Positions 47,072-56,118 are shown, numbered from the stretch's first letter. The stretch: 64,000 nt of DNA from Thiohalobacter thiocyanaticus (GCF_002356355.1 NZ_AP018052.1:3169442-3233441), one strand, 5' to 3'. A program made the numbers and translations. The notes: a model not told the origin generated them from the letters alone.

Positions 47072-48589
47072 TCAATGCCGGGGGCTGCCGGCCATGCCGG
47101 CGGCCCGGGCCCGGGCGCGCGCCTCGGCATCCATGGGCAGCGGATCGAGCCGGGCGACGGTCAGGCGGTCCTCGACCAGATACTTGCGCGCCACTGCCTG
47201 CAGCTGCTCGGCGGTGATGGCCTGAATGCGCTCGACATACTGCTCACCCACGCGCCAGTCCAGCCCGATCGATTCCAGTCGCCCGATCTTCATGGCCTGA
47301 TAGAAGATGGAGTCCTCCTCATAGACCCGCCCGGCCACGACCTGCGCCTTGACCCGCTCCAGTTCGGCCGCGGAGACCGGCTCGCTGCGCAGCCGCTGGA
47401 TCTGCCCGCGCAAGGCCTTTTCCACCTCCTCGATATCCACACCCTCGGCCGGGGTGGCGTCGAGCAGGAACAGGCTCTGCTGGCGGCCGTAGAGGTCATA
47501 ACCGGCGCCGGCCTCGGCCACCAGCTGCCGGTCGCGCACCAGGATGCGCGCCAGGCGCGCGCTCTGGCCGCCATCGAGGATGCCGGCCAGCACCTCCAGG
47601 GCGTAGGGCTCCCAGTCGTGCTCCGCCGTCAGCAGCACCGGCACCTTGTAGCCTAACAGCAAGTAGGGAACCTCGGCCGGGGCCTGCACGCGGATCCGGC
47701 GCACCCCCTTCTGCCCGACCTCGGTGCGCGGCTTGGGCGGCGCGACCTCCTCGGCCTGGTGCGGGCCGAAATGCTCGGCCGCCAGTTTTGCCACCGCGTC
47801 GGGATCGACATCGCCGGCCACCACCAGGATGGCGTTGTTGGGCGCGTACCAGCGCCGGTACCACCGCTCCAGGTCCTGGATGTTCATGCTCTCCAGATCG
47901 GTCATCCAGCCGATGACCGGGTTGCGGTAGGGACTGTTGAGGAAGGCGGCGGCGTTGAACTGCTCGAAGGTCAGTGCCTCGGGCTTGTCCTCGGTGCGCA
48001 GCCGACGCTCCTCCATCACCACCCGCACTTCCTTGTTGAATTCCTCCTCCGGCAGCAGCAGGTTGCGCATGCGGTCGGCTTCCAGTTCGAGGGCGACCGG
48101 CAGCCGGCTCTGCTCCAGCTGCTGGAAATAGGCCGTGTAGTCGCGACTGGTGAAGGCATTCTCGCGCCCGCCGTTCTCGGCGATGATGCGCGAGAACTCG
48201 CCGGGGCCGTGCTTGTCCGTACCCTTGAACATCATATGCTCGAGCACGTGCGAGACACCGGTGATGCCGGCATGCTCATAGCTGGAACCGATCCGATACC
48301 AGACCTGGGAGACCACCACCGGGGCGCGGTGATCCTCCTTGATAATCACGCGCATGCCGTTGTCCAGGGTGTATTCGTGCACCTGGCCGGAGCCGGCCCG
48401 GGCGGTCGCGGCGAGACACAGCGCGGCCAGCGTCAGATACCGCAGGAGAGTTCGAATTACCCCACAGGACCCGGCCTGCCGCGTTGCATCCGCTTGAGAC
48501 AGGAGTGCTATGCCGGCGCGAATGCGCCTTGCATACCGGGTCCTGTGGAGCTCTGAATGAGGCTTTGGCAGGTTTGGAGACTGTATCAT
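47072..48589 (-). CDS. M16 family zinc peptidase, catalytic subunit
   Basis: 505 residues as the frame is read. The catalytic HVLEH (His114, Glu117, His118) is intact, with downstream acidic zinc ligand region RNLLLPEEEFNKE. A signal-like helix lies at residues 46-64 (LLRYLTLAALCLAATARA). The first 43 residues before it are polar and unlike a signal peptide. No ATG, GTG or TTG occurs nearer, so either the extension is real or the start is a rare ATT near 48457. The partner non-catalytic M16 gene follows after 29 bases. The pair precedes rsmD and is divergent from ftsY, as in P. aeruginosa. Confidence 0.9.
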   Translation of the reverse strand: MIQSPNLPKPHSELHRTRYARRIRAGIALLSQADATRQAGSCGVIRTLLRYLTLAALCLAATARAGSGQVHEYTLDNGMRVIIKEDHRAPVVVSQVWYRIGSSYEHAGITGVSHVLEHMMFKGTDKHGPGEFSRIIAENGGRENAFTSRDYTAYFQQLEQSRLPVALELEADRMRNLLLPEEEFNKEVRVVMEERRLRTEDKPEALTFEQFNAAAFLNSPYRNPVIGWMTDLESMNIQDLERWYRRWYAPNNAILVVAGDVDPDAVAKLAAEHFGPHQAEEVAPPKPRTEVGQKGVRRIRVQAPAEVPYLLLGYKVPVLLTAEHDWEPYALEVLAGILDGGQSARLARILVRDRQLVAEAGAGYDLYGRQQSLFLLDATPAEGVDIEEVEKALRGQIQRLRSEPVSAAELERVKAQVVAGRVYEEDSIFYQAMKIGRLESIGLDWRVGEQYVERIQAITAEQLQAVARKYLVEDRLTVARLDPLPMDAEARARARAAGMAGSPRH

Positions 48590-48652
48590 ATGAACTCGCT
48601 TACCTTGGTCATTGTCGGGTGGTAGGATAAGCCTGTTGCACCCACATGGCTA

Positions 48653-49723
48653 ATGACATCCCTTATGGTATTTGGTTTCGGACGCAAAAAACCCGCAGCG
48701 GACAAGGACAGGCCGGCGGCGCCCGCAGCAGCGCCAGACGCTGCGCCTGCGCCGCAGACCGCCGCCGGGAAACCGGCCGGAGGCGGCCTGTTCGCCCGCC
48801 TGCGCGCCGGCCTGTCCAAGACCCGCAACGTCCTCAACACCGACGTGCGCGACCTGATCTCGCTGCGCCGGCAGATCGACGACGAACTGCTGGAGGAACT
48901 GGAAACCCAGCTGCTGGTCGCCGACGTGGGCGTGGAGGCGACCCAGGACATCATCCAGGACCTGACCCGGCGGGTGGCGCGCAAGCAGCTCACCGACGCC
49001 GACGCCCTGCTCACCGCCCTGCGCGAGGACATGGCCGCCATCCTGGAGCCGGTCAGCGAGCCGCTGCAGATCCCCCGCAGCGACACCCCCTACGTGATCC
49101 TGATGGTGGGCGTGAACGGCGTGGGCAAGACCACCACCATCGGCAAGCTGGCCCGGCGCCTGCAGGACGAGGGCCGCAGCGTGATGCTGGCCGCGGGCGA
49201 CACCTTCCGCGCTGCCGCCGTGGAACAGCTGCAGGTATGGGGTGAGCGCAACGAGATCCCGGTCATCGCCCAGCAGCACGGCGCCGACAGCGCCGCGGTC
49301 ATCTTCGACGCCCTGCAGTCGGCCCGCGCGCGGGGGGCCGATGTGCTCATCGCCGACACCGCCGGCCGGCTGCATACCCAGTCCAACCTCATGGAAGAGC
49401 TGAAAAAGGTCAAGCGGGTGCTGGCCAAGCTCGACCCCGCGGCCCCGCACGAGGTGATGCTGGTGGTCGATGCCGGCACCGGCCAGAACGCGCTCAACCA
49501 GGCCCAGCAGTTCCATGAGGCGGTGGGCGTAACCGGACTGACCCTGACCAAGCTCGACGGTACCGCCAAGGGCGGCATCATCTTCGCCATCGCCAGGCGC
49601 CTGGGCGTGCCGATCCGCTTCATCGGCGTGGGCGAGAAGATCGAGGACCTGCGTCCGTTCGAGGCCGGGGAGTTCGTCGCCGCGCTGTTCGGCGACGGGA
49701 CCGACGACAGCGAGGCGGCCTGA
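48653..49723 (+). CDS. ftsY: Signal recognition particle receptor FtsY
   Basis: 356 residues from the ATG at 48653. A second in-frame ATG at 48665 is possible. The acidic A domain of E. coli FtsY is replaced by a short Ala/Pro-rich segment. The N domain follows, then the GTPase G domain with GVNGVGKTTTIGKLA, DTAGRLHTQ and TKLDGTAKGG. It docks ribosome-SRP complexes at the membrane. It begins the ftsY-ftsE-ftsX-rpoH block conserved in gammaproteobacteria, and is divergent from the M16 pair with a 63-base gap. A repeat element lies between ftsY and ftsE. Confidence 0.97.
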   Translation: MTSLMVFGFGRKKPAADKDRPAAPAAAPDAAPAPQTAAGKPAGGGLFARLRAGLSKTRNVLNTDVRDLISLRRQIDDELLEELETQLLVADVGVEATQDIIQDLTRRVARKQLTDADALLTALREDMAAILEPVSEPLQIPRSDTPYVILMVGVNGVGKTTTIGKLARRLQDEGRSVMLAAGDTFRAAAVEQLQVWGERNEIPVIAQQHGADSAAVIFDALQSARARGADVLIADTAGRLHTQSNLMEELKKVKRVLAKLDPAAPHEVMLVVDAGTGQNALNQAQQFHEAVGVTGLTLTKLDGTAKGGIIFAIARRLGVPIRFIGVGEKIEDLRPFEAGEFVAALFGDGTDDSEAA

Positions 49724-49742
49724 GACCTGCCCGCCTTTGTTA

Positions 49743-49815
49743 CCGTCATTCCCGCGCAGGCGGGAATCCAGTCACCGCCGCGGTCATGGATGCCGGATCA
49801 AGTCCGGCATGACGG
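49743..49815. repeat. Palindromic element CCGTCAT...ATGACGG between ftsY and ftsE
   Basis: Ends CCGTCAT and ATGACGG, with internal CCCGCGCAGGCGGGAAT and GCCGGATCAAGTCCGGC hairpins. This is a common dispersed type in proteobacteria (the CATTCCCGC-type element). It sits in the 155-base gap and could modulate readthrough into ftsEX. Confidence 0.7.
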
Positions 49816-49878
49816 TCAAAACCAGAGTCCGGCCATCATTGGCCAGCAGAGACTGCAGTCTGGATACAACCTGATCCC

Positions 49879-50559
49879 ATGATCCGCTTCGACAACGTCA
49901 GCAAACGCTACCCCGGCGGCCACGAGGCCCTGCGCGGCCTGTCCCTGCATGTGCCGGCTGGCCAGCTGACCTTCCTCACCGGGCACTCCGGCGCCGGCAA
50001 GAGCACCCTGCTCAAGCTGATTTCGCTGATCGAGCGGCCGACCTCGGGCAACATCCTCATCGACGGCCAGAACCTGAACCGGGTCAGCCGCCGCCAGATC
50101 CCGTTCGTGCGGCGCAAGGTGGGCATCATCTTCCAGAACCACCAGCTGCTGTTCGACCGCACCGTATTCGACAATGTCGCCCTGCCGCTGATCATCGCCG
50201 GTCACGATCACCGCGAGATCGGCCGCCGGGTGCGCGCCGCGCTGGACAAGGTCGGGCTGCTGGAGCATGAGCGCGCCTATCCCGTCACCCTTTCCGGCGG
50301 CGAACAGCAGCGGGTGGGCATTGCCCGCGCCGTGGTCAACCGCCCGCCGCTGCTGCTGGCCGACGAGCCCACCGGCAATCTGGATCCGGAACTGTCGCGC
50401 GAGATCATGCACCTGTTCGAGCAGTTCAACCAGGTCGGGGTGACGGTGCTGATCGCCACCCACGACATCGACCTGATCTCGCGGCTGGACCACCCGATCC
50501 TGATCCTCAAGGCCGGCCGGCTGCAGGCCGCCGGCTATGCCCGCGGAACGGCCCCGTGA
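49879..50559 (+). CDS. ftsE: Cell division ATP-binding protein FtsE
   Basis: 226 residues. Walker A is GHSGAGKSTLLKL, the signature reads LSGGEQQRVGIARA, and Walker B is LLLADEPTGNLD. With FtsX it forms a type VII ABC complex that regulates periplasmic amidases during division. The C-terminal extension is short. The stop overlaps the GTG of ftsX by four bases (GTGA), the standard coupling. Confidence 0.97.
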   Translation: MIRFDNVSKRYPGGHEALRGLSLHVPAGQLTFLTGHSGAGKSTLLKLISLIERPTSGNILIDGQNLNRVSRRQIPFVRRKVGIIFQNHQLLFDRTVFDNVALPLIIAGHDHREIGRRVRAALDKVGLLEHERAYPVTLSGGEQQRVGIARAVVNRPPLLLADEPTGNLDPELSREIMHLFEQFNQVGVTVLIATHDIDLISRLDHPILILKAGRLQAAGYARGTAP

Positions 50560-51602
50560 TCGGGCGCCGACCCCGTAAACGCGGGGCCGCCGTACGCCGG
50601 CCGCCGCCACCCAAGCGCCAGCGCAGGCCCCGCGGCGCCGGGCCCCGGCTGACCTGGCCGCGCCTGCGCTGGCCGCGGCTGGCCAGCCCGCGGGTGTATG
50701 CCGCGCGCCATCTGCAGGTGCTGGTCGAGAGCCTGGGCCGGCTGGCGCGCCAGCCGGCCGCCAGCCTGATGACGGCGGCGGTGATCGGCATCGCCCTGGC
50801 CCTGCCCAGCGGGCTGCTGACCCTGCTCGACAACCTGCAGCGGCTGAGTCTGAGTTGGGAGGGCACGGCCAGTATCTCGGTCTTCCTGCACGACGAAGTG
50901 GCGGGCGACAGGGCGCGCAGACTGGCCGAGGAACTGCGCAGCTGGCCGGAGATCTCCACGGTCAACTATATCTCCCGCGACGAGGCGCTGGCCGAATTCC
51001 GCCAGCACTCCGGCTTCGGCGAGGTGCTGGACGCGCTGGAGACCAATCCCCTGCCCGGGGTGCTGGTGGTCGAACCGACCCGGCAGGACCTCACACCCGC
51101 GGGTGCCGAGGTACTGCTGGAACGGCTGCAGGCCCTGGAGGGCACCGACCTGGCCCAACTCGACCTGCAGTGGGTGCAGCGCTTCGCCGCCCTGATGGAA
51201 ATCGGCCGGCGCGGGGTGCTGGTGGCGGGCGCCCTGCTGGCGCTGGCGGTGCTGCTGATCGTGGGCAACACCATCCGCCTGGACATCCAGAACCGGCGCG
51301 AGGAGATCGAGGTGACCAAGCTGATCGGCGGCACCGACGCCTTCATCCGCCGGCCCTTTCTCTACACCGGTTTCTGGTACGGGGTCGGCGGCGCGCTGCT
51401 GGCCTGGATGCTGGTCCAGCTCGCCTTCCTGCTGCTCAGGGGACCGGTGGCGCATCTGGCCGGGCTCTACGACAGCAGCTTCCTGCTGCAGCCGCTGGGG
51501 CTGCTGGACAGCCTGACCCTGCTGCTCGCCGGGGCCCTGCTCGGCTGGCTGGGTTCCGGACTGGCCGTGAGCCGGCACCTGCGCGACATCGAGCCAAGCT
51601 AG
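50556..51602 (+). CDS. ftsX: Cell division protein FtsX
   Basis: 348 residues from the GTG at 50556. The first about 60 residues are a very basic, Pro/Arg-rich cytoplasmic tail. Four membrane helices follow: one near residues 70-90, an extracytoplasmic domain to about 215, then three more. FtsX senses or relays to periplasmic hydrolase activators. It is translationally coupled to ftsE. The order FtsY-FtsE-FtsX-RpoH is kept, with a REC-REC-GGDEF gene inserted between ftsX and rpoH. Confidence 0.95.
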   Translation: MIGRRPRKRGAAVRRPPPPKRQRRPRGAGPRLTWPRLRWPRLASPRVYAARHLQVLVESLGRLARQPAASLMTAAVIGIALALPSGLLTLLDNLQRLSLSWEGTASISVFLHDEVAGDRARRLAEELRSWPEISTVNYISRDEALAEFRQHSGFGEVLDALETNPLPGVLVVEPTRQDLTPAGAEVLLERLQALEGTDLAQLDLQWVQRFAALMEIGRRGVLVAGALLALAVLLIVGNTIRLDIQNRREEIEVTKLIGGTDAFIRRPFLYTGFWYGVGGALLAWMLVQLAFLLLRGPVAHLAGLYDSSFLLQPLGLLDSLTLLLAGALLGWLGSGLAVSRHLRDIEPS

Positions 51603-51751
51603 GCTCATCTCAGGAAAACAAAGAAAAACAACCAACTGACCCTCAACCCCGGCTGCATTCCGACGGCCGCGACCTCAATATTCCCGCCCCGTGGCCGCTA
51701 CCCCCGGCATGAACCCGCATTCCGCCGGCTGACAGGGAACGCAGCTCGACA

Positions 51752-53065
51752 ATGTCCCGCAAACTGACCCGTATCCTGGTGATCGACGGCTCCGAGGTCG
51801 CGCGCACCATTATTTCGCGCATCCTCGACGAGGAGATGCCCAGGACCCAGCTCACCCTGTGCGGCAGCGGCCGCGAGGCCCAGGCGCGGCTGGAAGAGCA
51901 GCACTACGACCTGATCACCACCGCCCTGCTGCTGCCGGATATGGACGGGCTGGATCTGTGCCGGCAGGTCCGCGCCCACCCCAGCCATCACCACACGCCC
52001 GTGATCGTGGTCTCGGGGGATGCCAACGAGCGCCTGCTGCAGGAGGGCTTCGCCGCCGGGGTCACCGACTACTTCGACAAGTCCCTCGGCTACCAGGCCT
52101 TCGTGGAATTCATCAAGGGATTCACCCAGCGCAATCCCGGTCTGGTCGGCCGGGTGCTGTATGTCGAGGACAGTCCCACCACGGCCCGCCATACCCTGAA
52201 GCTGCTGGAACACCACGGCCTGCAGGTGGTGCACACCACCACCGCCGAGGAGGCCATCGAACTGCTGCAGCACAACGCGCCGGGCAATCCCGAGGCCGAT
52301 GCCGGCTTCGACATCGTGATGACCGATTTCTTCCTCAAGGGGGCCATGACCGGCGGCGACCTGCTGCACGCCATTCGCAGCAAGTTCCGCTTCACCCAGC
52401 AGGAAATGCCGGTACTGGTGCTGACCACCGCCGAGAGTCCCGACCGCCAGGTGGAGGTATTCCATGCCGGGGCCAACGACTTCGTGCAGAAGCCCATCGT
52501 CGAGGAGATCCTGCTGGCGCGTGTTCGCTCGCTGCTGCTGATCAAGCAGCAGTTCACCGCCCTCAAGCTGCAGGCCGAGGAAATGCGCCTGCTCGCCACC
52601 ACCGACAGCCTCACCGGCGTACGCAACAAGTGCTACCTACTGCGTCAGGGCGCCGGGTTTCTGGAAGACCGGCGCAACCAGCCGGTCGCCGCCCTGCTCC
52701 TGGACATCGACCACTTCAAGCGTCTCAATGACAGCCATGGCCATCTGACCGGCGACCAGGTACTGGAGGAGGTCGGCGCCCTGCTCAACGCATCGGTGCG
52801 CGAAGGGACCCTGGTGGCCCGCTTCGGCGGCGAGGAATTCGCCGTCCTGCTGCCCCGCTGCCGGCTGGAGGAGGCCCAGGCCCGCGCCGAGGAACTGCGT
52901 GCCGGTATCGAGGCCCTGCGCCCGGCCAGCCATATCATCACGGTCAGCGTCGGCGTGGCTTCGACCGAGACCTGCCCCGATGCCGACCTCACCGCCCTGC
53001 TGGATCTGGCCGACCGCGCCCTCTACACCGCCAAGGAAACCGGCCGTAACCGGGTATGCGCCTGA
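51752..53065 (+). CDS. Response regulator REC-REC-GGDEF (diguanylate cyclase-like)
   Basis: 437 residues. The first REC domain (about 5-125) lacks the phosphoacceptor: the strand reads YDLITTALLLPDMDG, so Ala58 replaces Asp, and the acidic pair is weak (IDGSE). The second REC (about 140-265) is intact (LYVEDSPT and FDIVMTDFFL). The GGDEF domain (about 290-437) has FGGEEF, an active variant, with a degenerate inhibitory I-site (RxxD reads REGT). It should make c-di-GMP, probably controlled by phosphorylation of the second REC. It lies between ftsX and rpoH with its own gaps on both sides. No cognate kinase is adjacent. Confidence 0.9.
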   Translation: MSRKLTRILVIDGSEVARTIISRILDEEMPRTQLTLCGSGREAQARLEEQHYDLITTALLLPDMDGLDLCRQVRAHPSHHHTPVIVVSGDANERLLQEGFAAGVTDYFDKSLGYQAFVEFIKGFTQRNPGLVGRVLYVEDSPTTARHTLKLLEHHGLQVVHTTTAEEAIELLQHNAPGNPEADAGFDIVMTDFFLKGAMTGGDLLHAIRSKFRFTQQEMPVLVLTTAESPDRQVEVFHAGANDFVQKPIVEEILLARVRSLLLIKQQFTALKLQAEEMRLLATTDSLTGVRNKCYLLRQGAGFLEDRRNQPVAALLLDIDHFKRLNDSHGHLTGDQVLEEVGALLNASVREGTLVARFGGEEFAVLLPRCRLEEAQARAEELRAGIEALRPASHIITVSVGVASTETCPDADLTALLDLADRALYTAKETGRNRVCA

Positions 53066-53090
53066 TTTATTGATTTTTTTCAGGAAGCGC

Positions 53091-53119
53091 GGAACTTTCC
53101 CCGGGGATTGGCACTCCAA
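53091..53119 (+). promoter_or_regulatory. Candidate sigma-E-type promoter of rpoH
   Basis: The -35 element is GGAACTT (53091-53097), a full match to the sigma-E/AlgU consensus. CTCCAA at 53114-53119 follows after 16 bases and fits the TCnAA -10 pattern. Transcription would begin near 53125-53128, about 45 bases before the rpoH ATG. Sigma-E control of rpoH is known in E. coli and pseudomonads. Confidence 0.65.
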
Positions 53120-53134
53120 TGGCTCGAGTGCTAA
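53108..53134 (+). promoter_or_regulatory. CIRCE operator (HrcA site) upstream of rpoH
   Basis: TTGGCACTC (53108-53116), nine bases, GAGTGCTAA (53126-53134). The consensus is TTAGCACTC-N9-GAGTGCTAA, so 17 of the 18 positions match. It overlaps the candidate sigma-E -10 element and the likely start site. An additional hairpin CTCGAGT/ACTCGAG (53123-53141) overlaps its right arm. HrcA binding here would repress rpoH. hrcA itself is not in the window. Confidence 0.85.
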
Positions 53135-53169
53135 ACTCGAGGCAGCAGTGAAGTGGAGGAACCCATTCT

Positions 53170-54039
<870 letters not shown>

Positions 54040-54060
54040 GTCCGAAGGCAGTCACGGAAA

Positions 54061-54090
54061 CGAAAACGGCCCCGTTCGGGGCCGTTTTCG
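54061..54090. terminator. Bidirectional rho-independent terminator after rpoH
   Basis: CGAAAACGGCCCC, GTTC, GGGGCCGTTTTCG: a 13-base perfect stem with A- and T-runs at its base. It can end rpoH on the plus strand and the small peptide/ccoS unit on the minus strand. Confidence 0.92.
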
Positions 54091-54108
54091 TGTGCGCGGG
54101 ATCCGGAC

Positions 54109-54201
54109 TCAGCCGGCCAGCAACACCGAGAAGAAGCTCAGGTAGGCCATCACGATCAGCGCGATGACAATGACCATGGGGAAATTCTGGAAGGTAAACA
54201 T
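54109..54201 (-). CDS. 30-residue single-helix membrane peptide downstream of ccoS
   Basis: ATG at 54201 to TGA at 54109-54111. The peptide begins MFTFQNFPMV and ends FSVLLAG. The stretch from about residue 8 to 29 is one hydrophobic helix, with short polar ends. GGAGG lies 6 bases before the ATG, one of the better ribosome sites here, which argues that it is translated. It follows ccoS by 48 bases on the same strand and ends before the rpoH terminator. Small single-helix subunits such as CcoM are known for cbb3 oxidases, but I see no convincing likeness. A link to the oxidase is only positional. Confidence 0.62.
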   Translation of the reverse strand: MFTFQNFPMVIVIALIVMAYLSFFSVLLAG

Positions 54202-54249
54202 GCCGCGCCTCCGCACCAATAACCGTCAAAATATTAGCGGAATCTTATA

Positions 54250-54474
54250 TTAATCCTGCCGGCGCTTCAAGTCCGCGCCATCCCCGCCCGGCCCGGCGTC
54301 CGCGTCCGGTTTGCCGCGCCCCGGGATCCGCGGGTCATCGTCATCCATCAGGATGCGGTGGGCCGGGCCCTCAAGATCGTCGAACTGACCCGAGCGCGAG
54401 GCCCAGATGAAGGCCCCGATCGCGATCAGCAGCAGCACCAGCGCCAGCGGAATGAGCAGATACAGAATATCCAT
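54250..54474 (-). CDS. ccoS: cbb3-type cytochrome oxidase assembly protein CcoS
   Basis: 74 residues from the ATG at 54474. An upstream in-frame ATG is less likely. The single N-terminal helix is followed by the diagnostic ASRSGQFDDLEGPAHRILMD. The C-terminal tail is acidic then Arg/Lys-rich. CcoS is needed for maturation (heme/copper insertion) of cbb3 oxidase. No ccoNOQP, ccoG, ccoH or ccoI is in this window, so the oxidase is encoded elsewhere. The small peptide gene follows. The TauE/SafE protein at 18.1 kb is of the type often found beside ccoS. Confidence 0.9.
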   Translation of the reverse strand: MDILYLLIPLALVLLLIAIGAFIWASRSGQFDDLEGPAHRILMDDDDPRIPGRGKPDADAGPGGDGADLKRRQD

Positions 54475-54599
54475 TGTCTTATTGTAACGCCTGTGCCGGC
54501 CACGGCCACTTGCCAAGGACCGCCGCTGTGACTAACGTCATAGATGCACGCCGGCAGCCCCCGCCCGGTTCGACACCAACCCAACCATCCGGAAACCGC

Positions 54600-54983
54600 A
54601 TGCTCGAAATCAACTCCGAAACCGTCTGCCGCCTGATCGCCCTGGCCCACGAATTCCACGGCCAGGAGGCCGTGGTCATCCCCGAGGTGCCCGACAGCCC
54701 CAGCGGCGACTGGGCCGTGCAGATGCTCGCCGATCACACCGGCGACACCACCTTCCAGGAGTTCAAGTCCATCATCGACGACCTCGATCCCGACCAGCAG
54801 CAGCAGATCGTCGCCCTGCTCTGGCTCGGCCGCGGCGACTACTCGCTGGAGGAATGGGACGACGCCCTGCAGGAGGCCGCCGATGCGTGGAACGAGGCCA
54901 CCGCCGAATATCTCATTGCCCACCCCCTGCTCGCCGACTTCCTCGACGAGGGCCTGCACATCCACGATCTGGAGTGCGACTAG
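54600..54983 (+). CDS. DUF3775 domain-containing protein
   Basis: 127 residues from the ATG at 54600, where the family start MLEINSETVCRLIALAHEF begins. An upstream open frame is rejected. Strongly acidic, with the DUF3775 body including SIIDDLDPDQQQQIVALLWL and WDDALQEAADAWNEATAEYL. The function is unknown and no catalytic residues or membrane segments are visible. It is divergent from ccoS across about 125 bases and is followed after 35 bases by msrA, so the two may share a transcript. Confidence 0.8.
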   Translation: MLEINSETVCRLIALAHEFHGQEAVVIPEVPDSPSGDWAVQMLADHTGDTTFQEFKSIIDDLDPDQQQQIVALLWLGRGDYSLEEWDDALQEAADAWNEATAEYLIAHPLLADFLDEGLHIHDLECD

Positions 54984-55018
54984 GCCCGATGCCGGGCAAC
55001 CGAAGGGCACCTGATCCG

Positions 55019-55612
55019 ATGAAACTGTCCTGTTGCCTGTCTTCGATCCTGCTGATGTTGTTCGCCAGCATGGTCACGCGCGCCGAAACCGCGGTTTTCG
55101 CCGGCGGCTGCTTCTGGTGCATGGAGGCCGATTTCGAGAAGGTGGCGGGCGTGAGCGAGGTCATCAGCGGTTTCACCGGAGGAACGCTGAAAAACCCGAC
55201 CTACGAGGGCAACCACGAGGGGCATTACGAGGCAGTCAAGGTCATCTACGATCCGGAAGTCGTGTCCTATGGGGAACTGCTGGACCATTACTGGATCAAC
55301 ATCGACCCGTTTGACGGCAGAGGGCAGTTCTGCGACAAGGGGCCCAGTTATCTGAGCGCCATATTCGTCGCCGATGCGCGGCAGAGAAACCTGGCCGAGG
55401 CATCCAAACGGAAAGTGGTGGAACGCTTTCCGGGCCGGGAGGTGGTTACGCCCGTCCTACCCTTGACCAGCTTCTACCCGATCCGGGGCGAGGAAAGCTA
55501 TCACCAGGATTACTACAGGAAATACCCTGTCCGATACAAATTCTACCGCTGGAACTGCGGCCGGGATCAGCGGCTGGAGGAGATATGGGGCGAAACGCCT
55601 GCACTGCAGTAA
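55019..55612 (+). CDS. msrA: Peptide-methionine (S)-S-oxide reductase MsrA, exported
   Basis: 197 residues from the ATG at 55019. Residues 1-22 look like a signal peptide (SSILLMLFASMVTRA), so this MsrA should be periplasmic, unlike the cytoplasmic E. coli enzyme. The catalytic GGCFWCMEADFEKV is intact. GNHEGHYEAVKVIYDP, FYPIRGEESYHQDYY and YKFYRWNCGRDQRL complete the family. It reduces methionine-S-sulfoxide in oxidised proteins. A reductant for a periplasmic enzyme would be needed and is not encoded here. Confidence 0.93.
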   Translation: MKLSCCLSSILLMLFASMVTRAETAVFAGGCFWCMEADFEKVAGVSEVISGFTGGTLKNPTYEGNHEGHYEAVKVIYDPEVVSYGELLDHYWINIDPFDGRGQFCDKGPSYLSAIFVADARQRNLAEASKRKVVERFPGREVVTPVLPLTSFYPIRGEESYHQDYYRKYPVRYKFYRWNCGRDQRLEEIWGETPALQ

Positions 55613-55639
55613 ACCCTGGCCTTGCTCGAGTGTCTCGCG

Positions 55640-56044
55640 ATGAGCGATGAAACACTCAGTGTGAAGGCCATCCGCCCGGATCAGGAGGTCATGACGAAGC
55701 AGCGGCTGCCCTACTTCGTCGGCATCTCGGGCAACACGGTCGGCGCCGCCGGCCTGTCCATGCATGTGGTGGTCATTCCGCCGGGGGCGCGCGCCGAGCC
55801 GCACATCCACGTGGGCTACGAGACCGGCATCTATGTGCTCGAGGGCAGTGTCCGCACGCGCTGGGGTGAGGGGCTCGAGCACGAGACCGTCAGTCGTGCA
55901 GGGGACTTTCTGTTCGTGCCGCCCGGGGTCCCGCACGAGGCCATCAATCTGAGCGCGACCGAGCCGGCACGCGCCGTCGTGGCCAGAAACCATCCCGCCG
56001 AGCAGGATCTGGTCGAGCCCTACGCCCCGGACGCCGGCACCTGA
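55640..56044 (+). CDS. Cupin domain protein
   Basis: 134 residues from the ATG at 55640. A TTG 18 bases earlier is a weaker start. One cupin domain is visible with metal-ligand motif PHIHVGYETGIYVLEG (two His and Glu) and the second part RAGDFLFVPPGVPHEAINL (His). Such single-domain cupins may be sensors, isomerases or dioxygenases, and the substrate cannot be read from the sequence. It follows msrA by 27 bases and precedes a methyltransferase gene by 74 bases, on the same strand. Confidence 0.82.
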   Translation: MSDETLSVKAIRPDQEVMTKQRLPYFVGISGNTVGAAGLSMHVVVIPPGARAEPHIHVGYETGIYVLEGSVRTRWGEGLEHETVSRAGDFLFVPPGVPHEAINLSATEPARAVVARNHPAEQDLVEPYAPDAGT

Positions 56045-56118
56045 ATCCTGCTGCAATCGCATACCGGGCTTGATGCCGGTCAATGCCATGCCGTCCGCCT
56101 TGCTGCAGCGTGTCCTGC

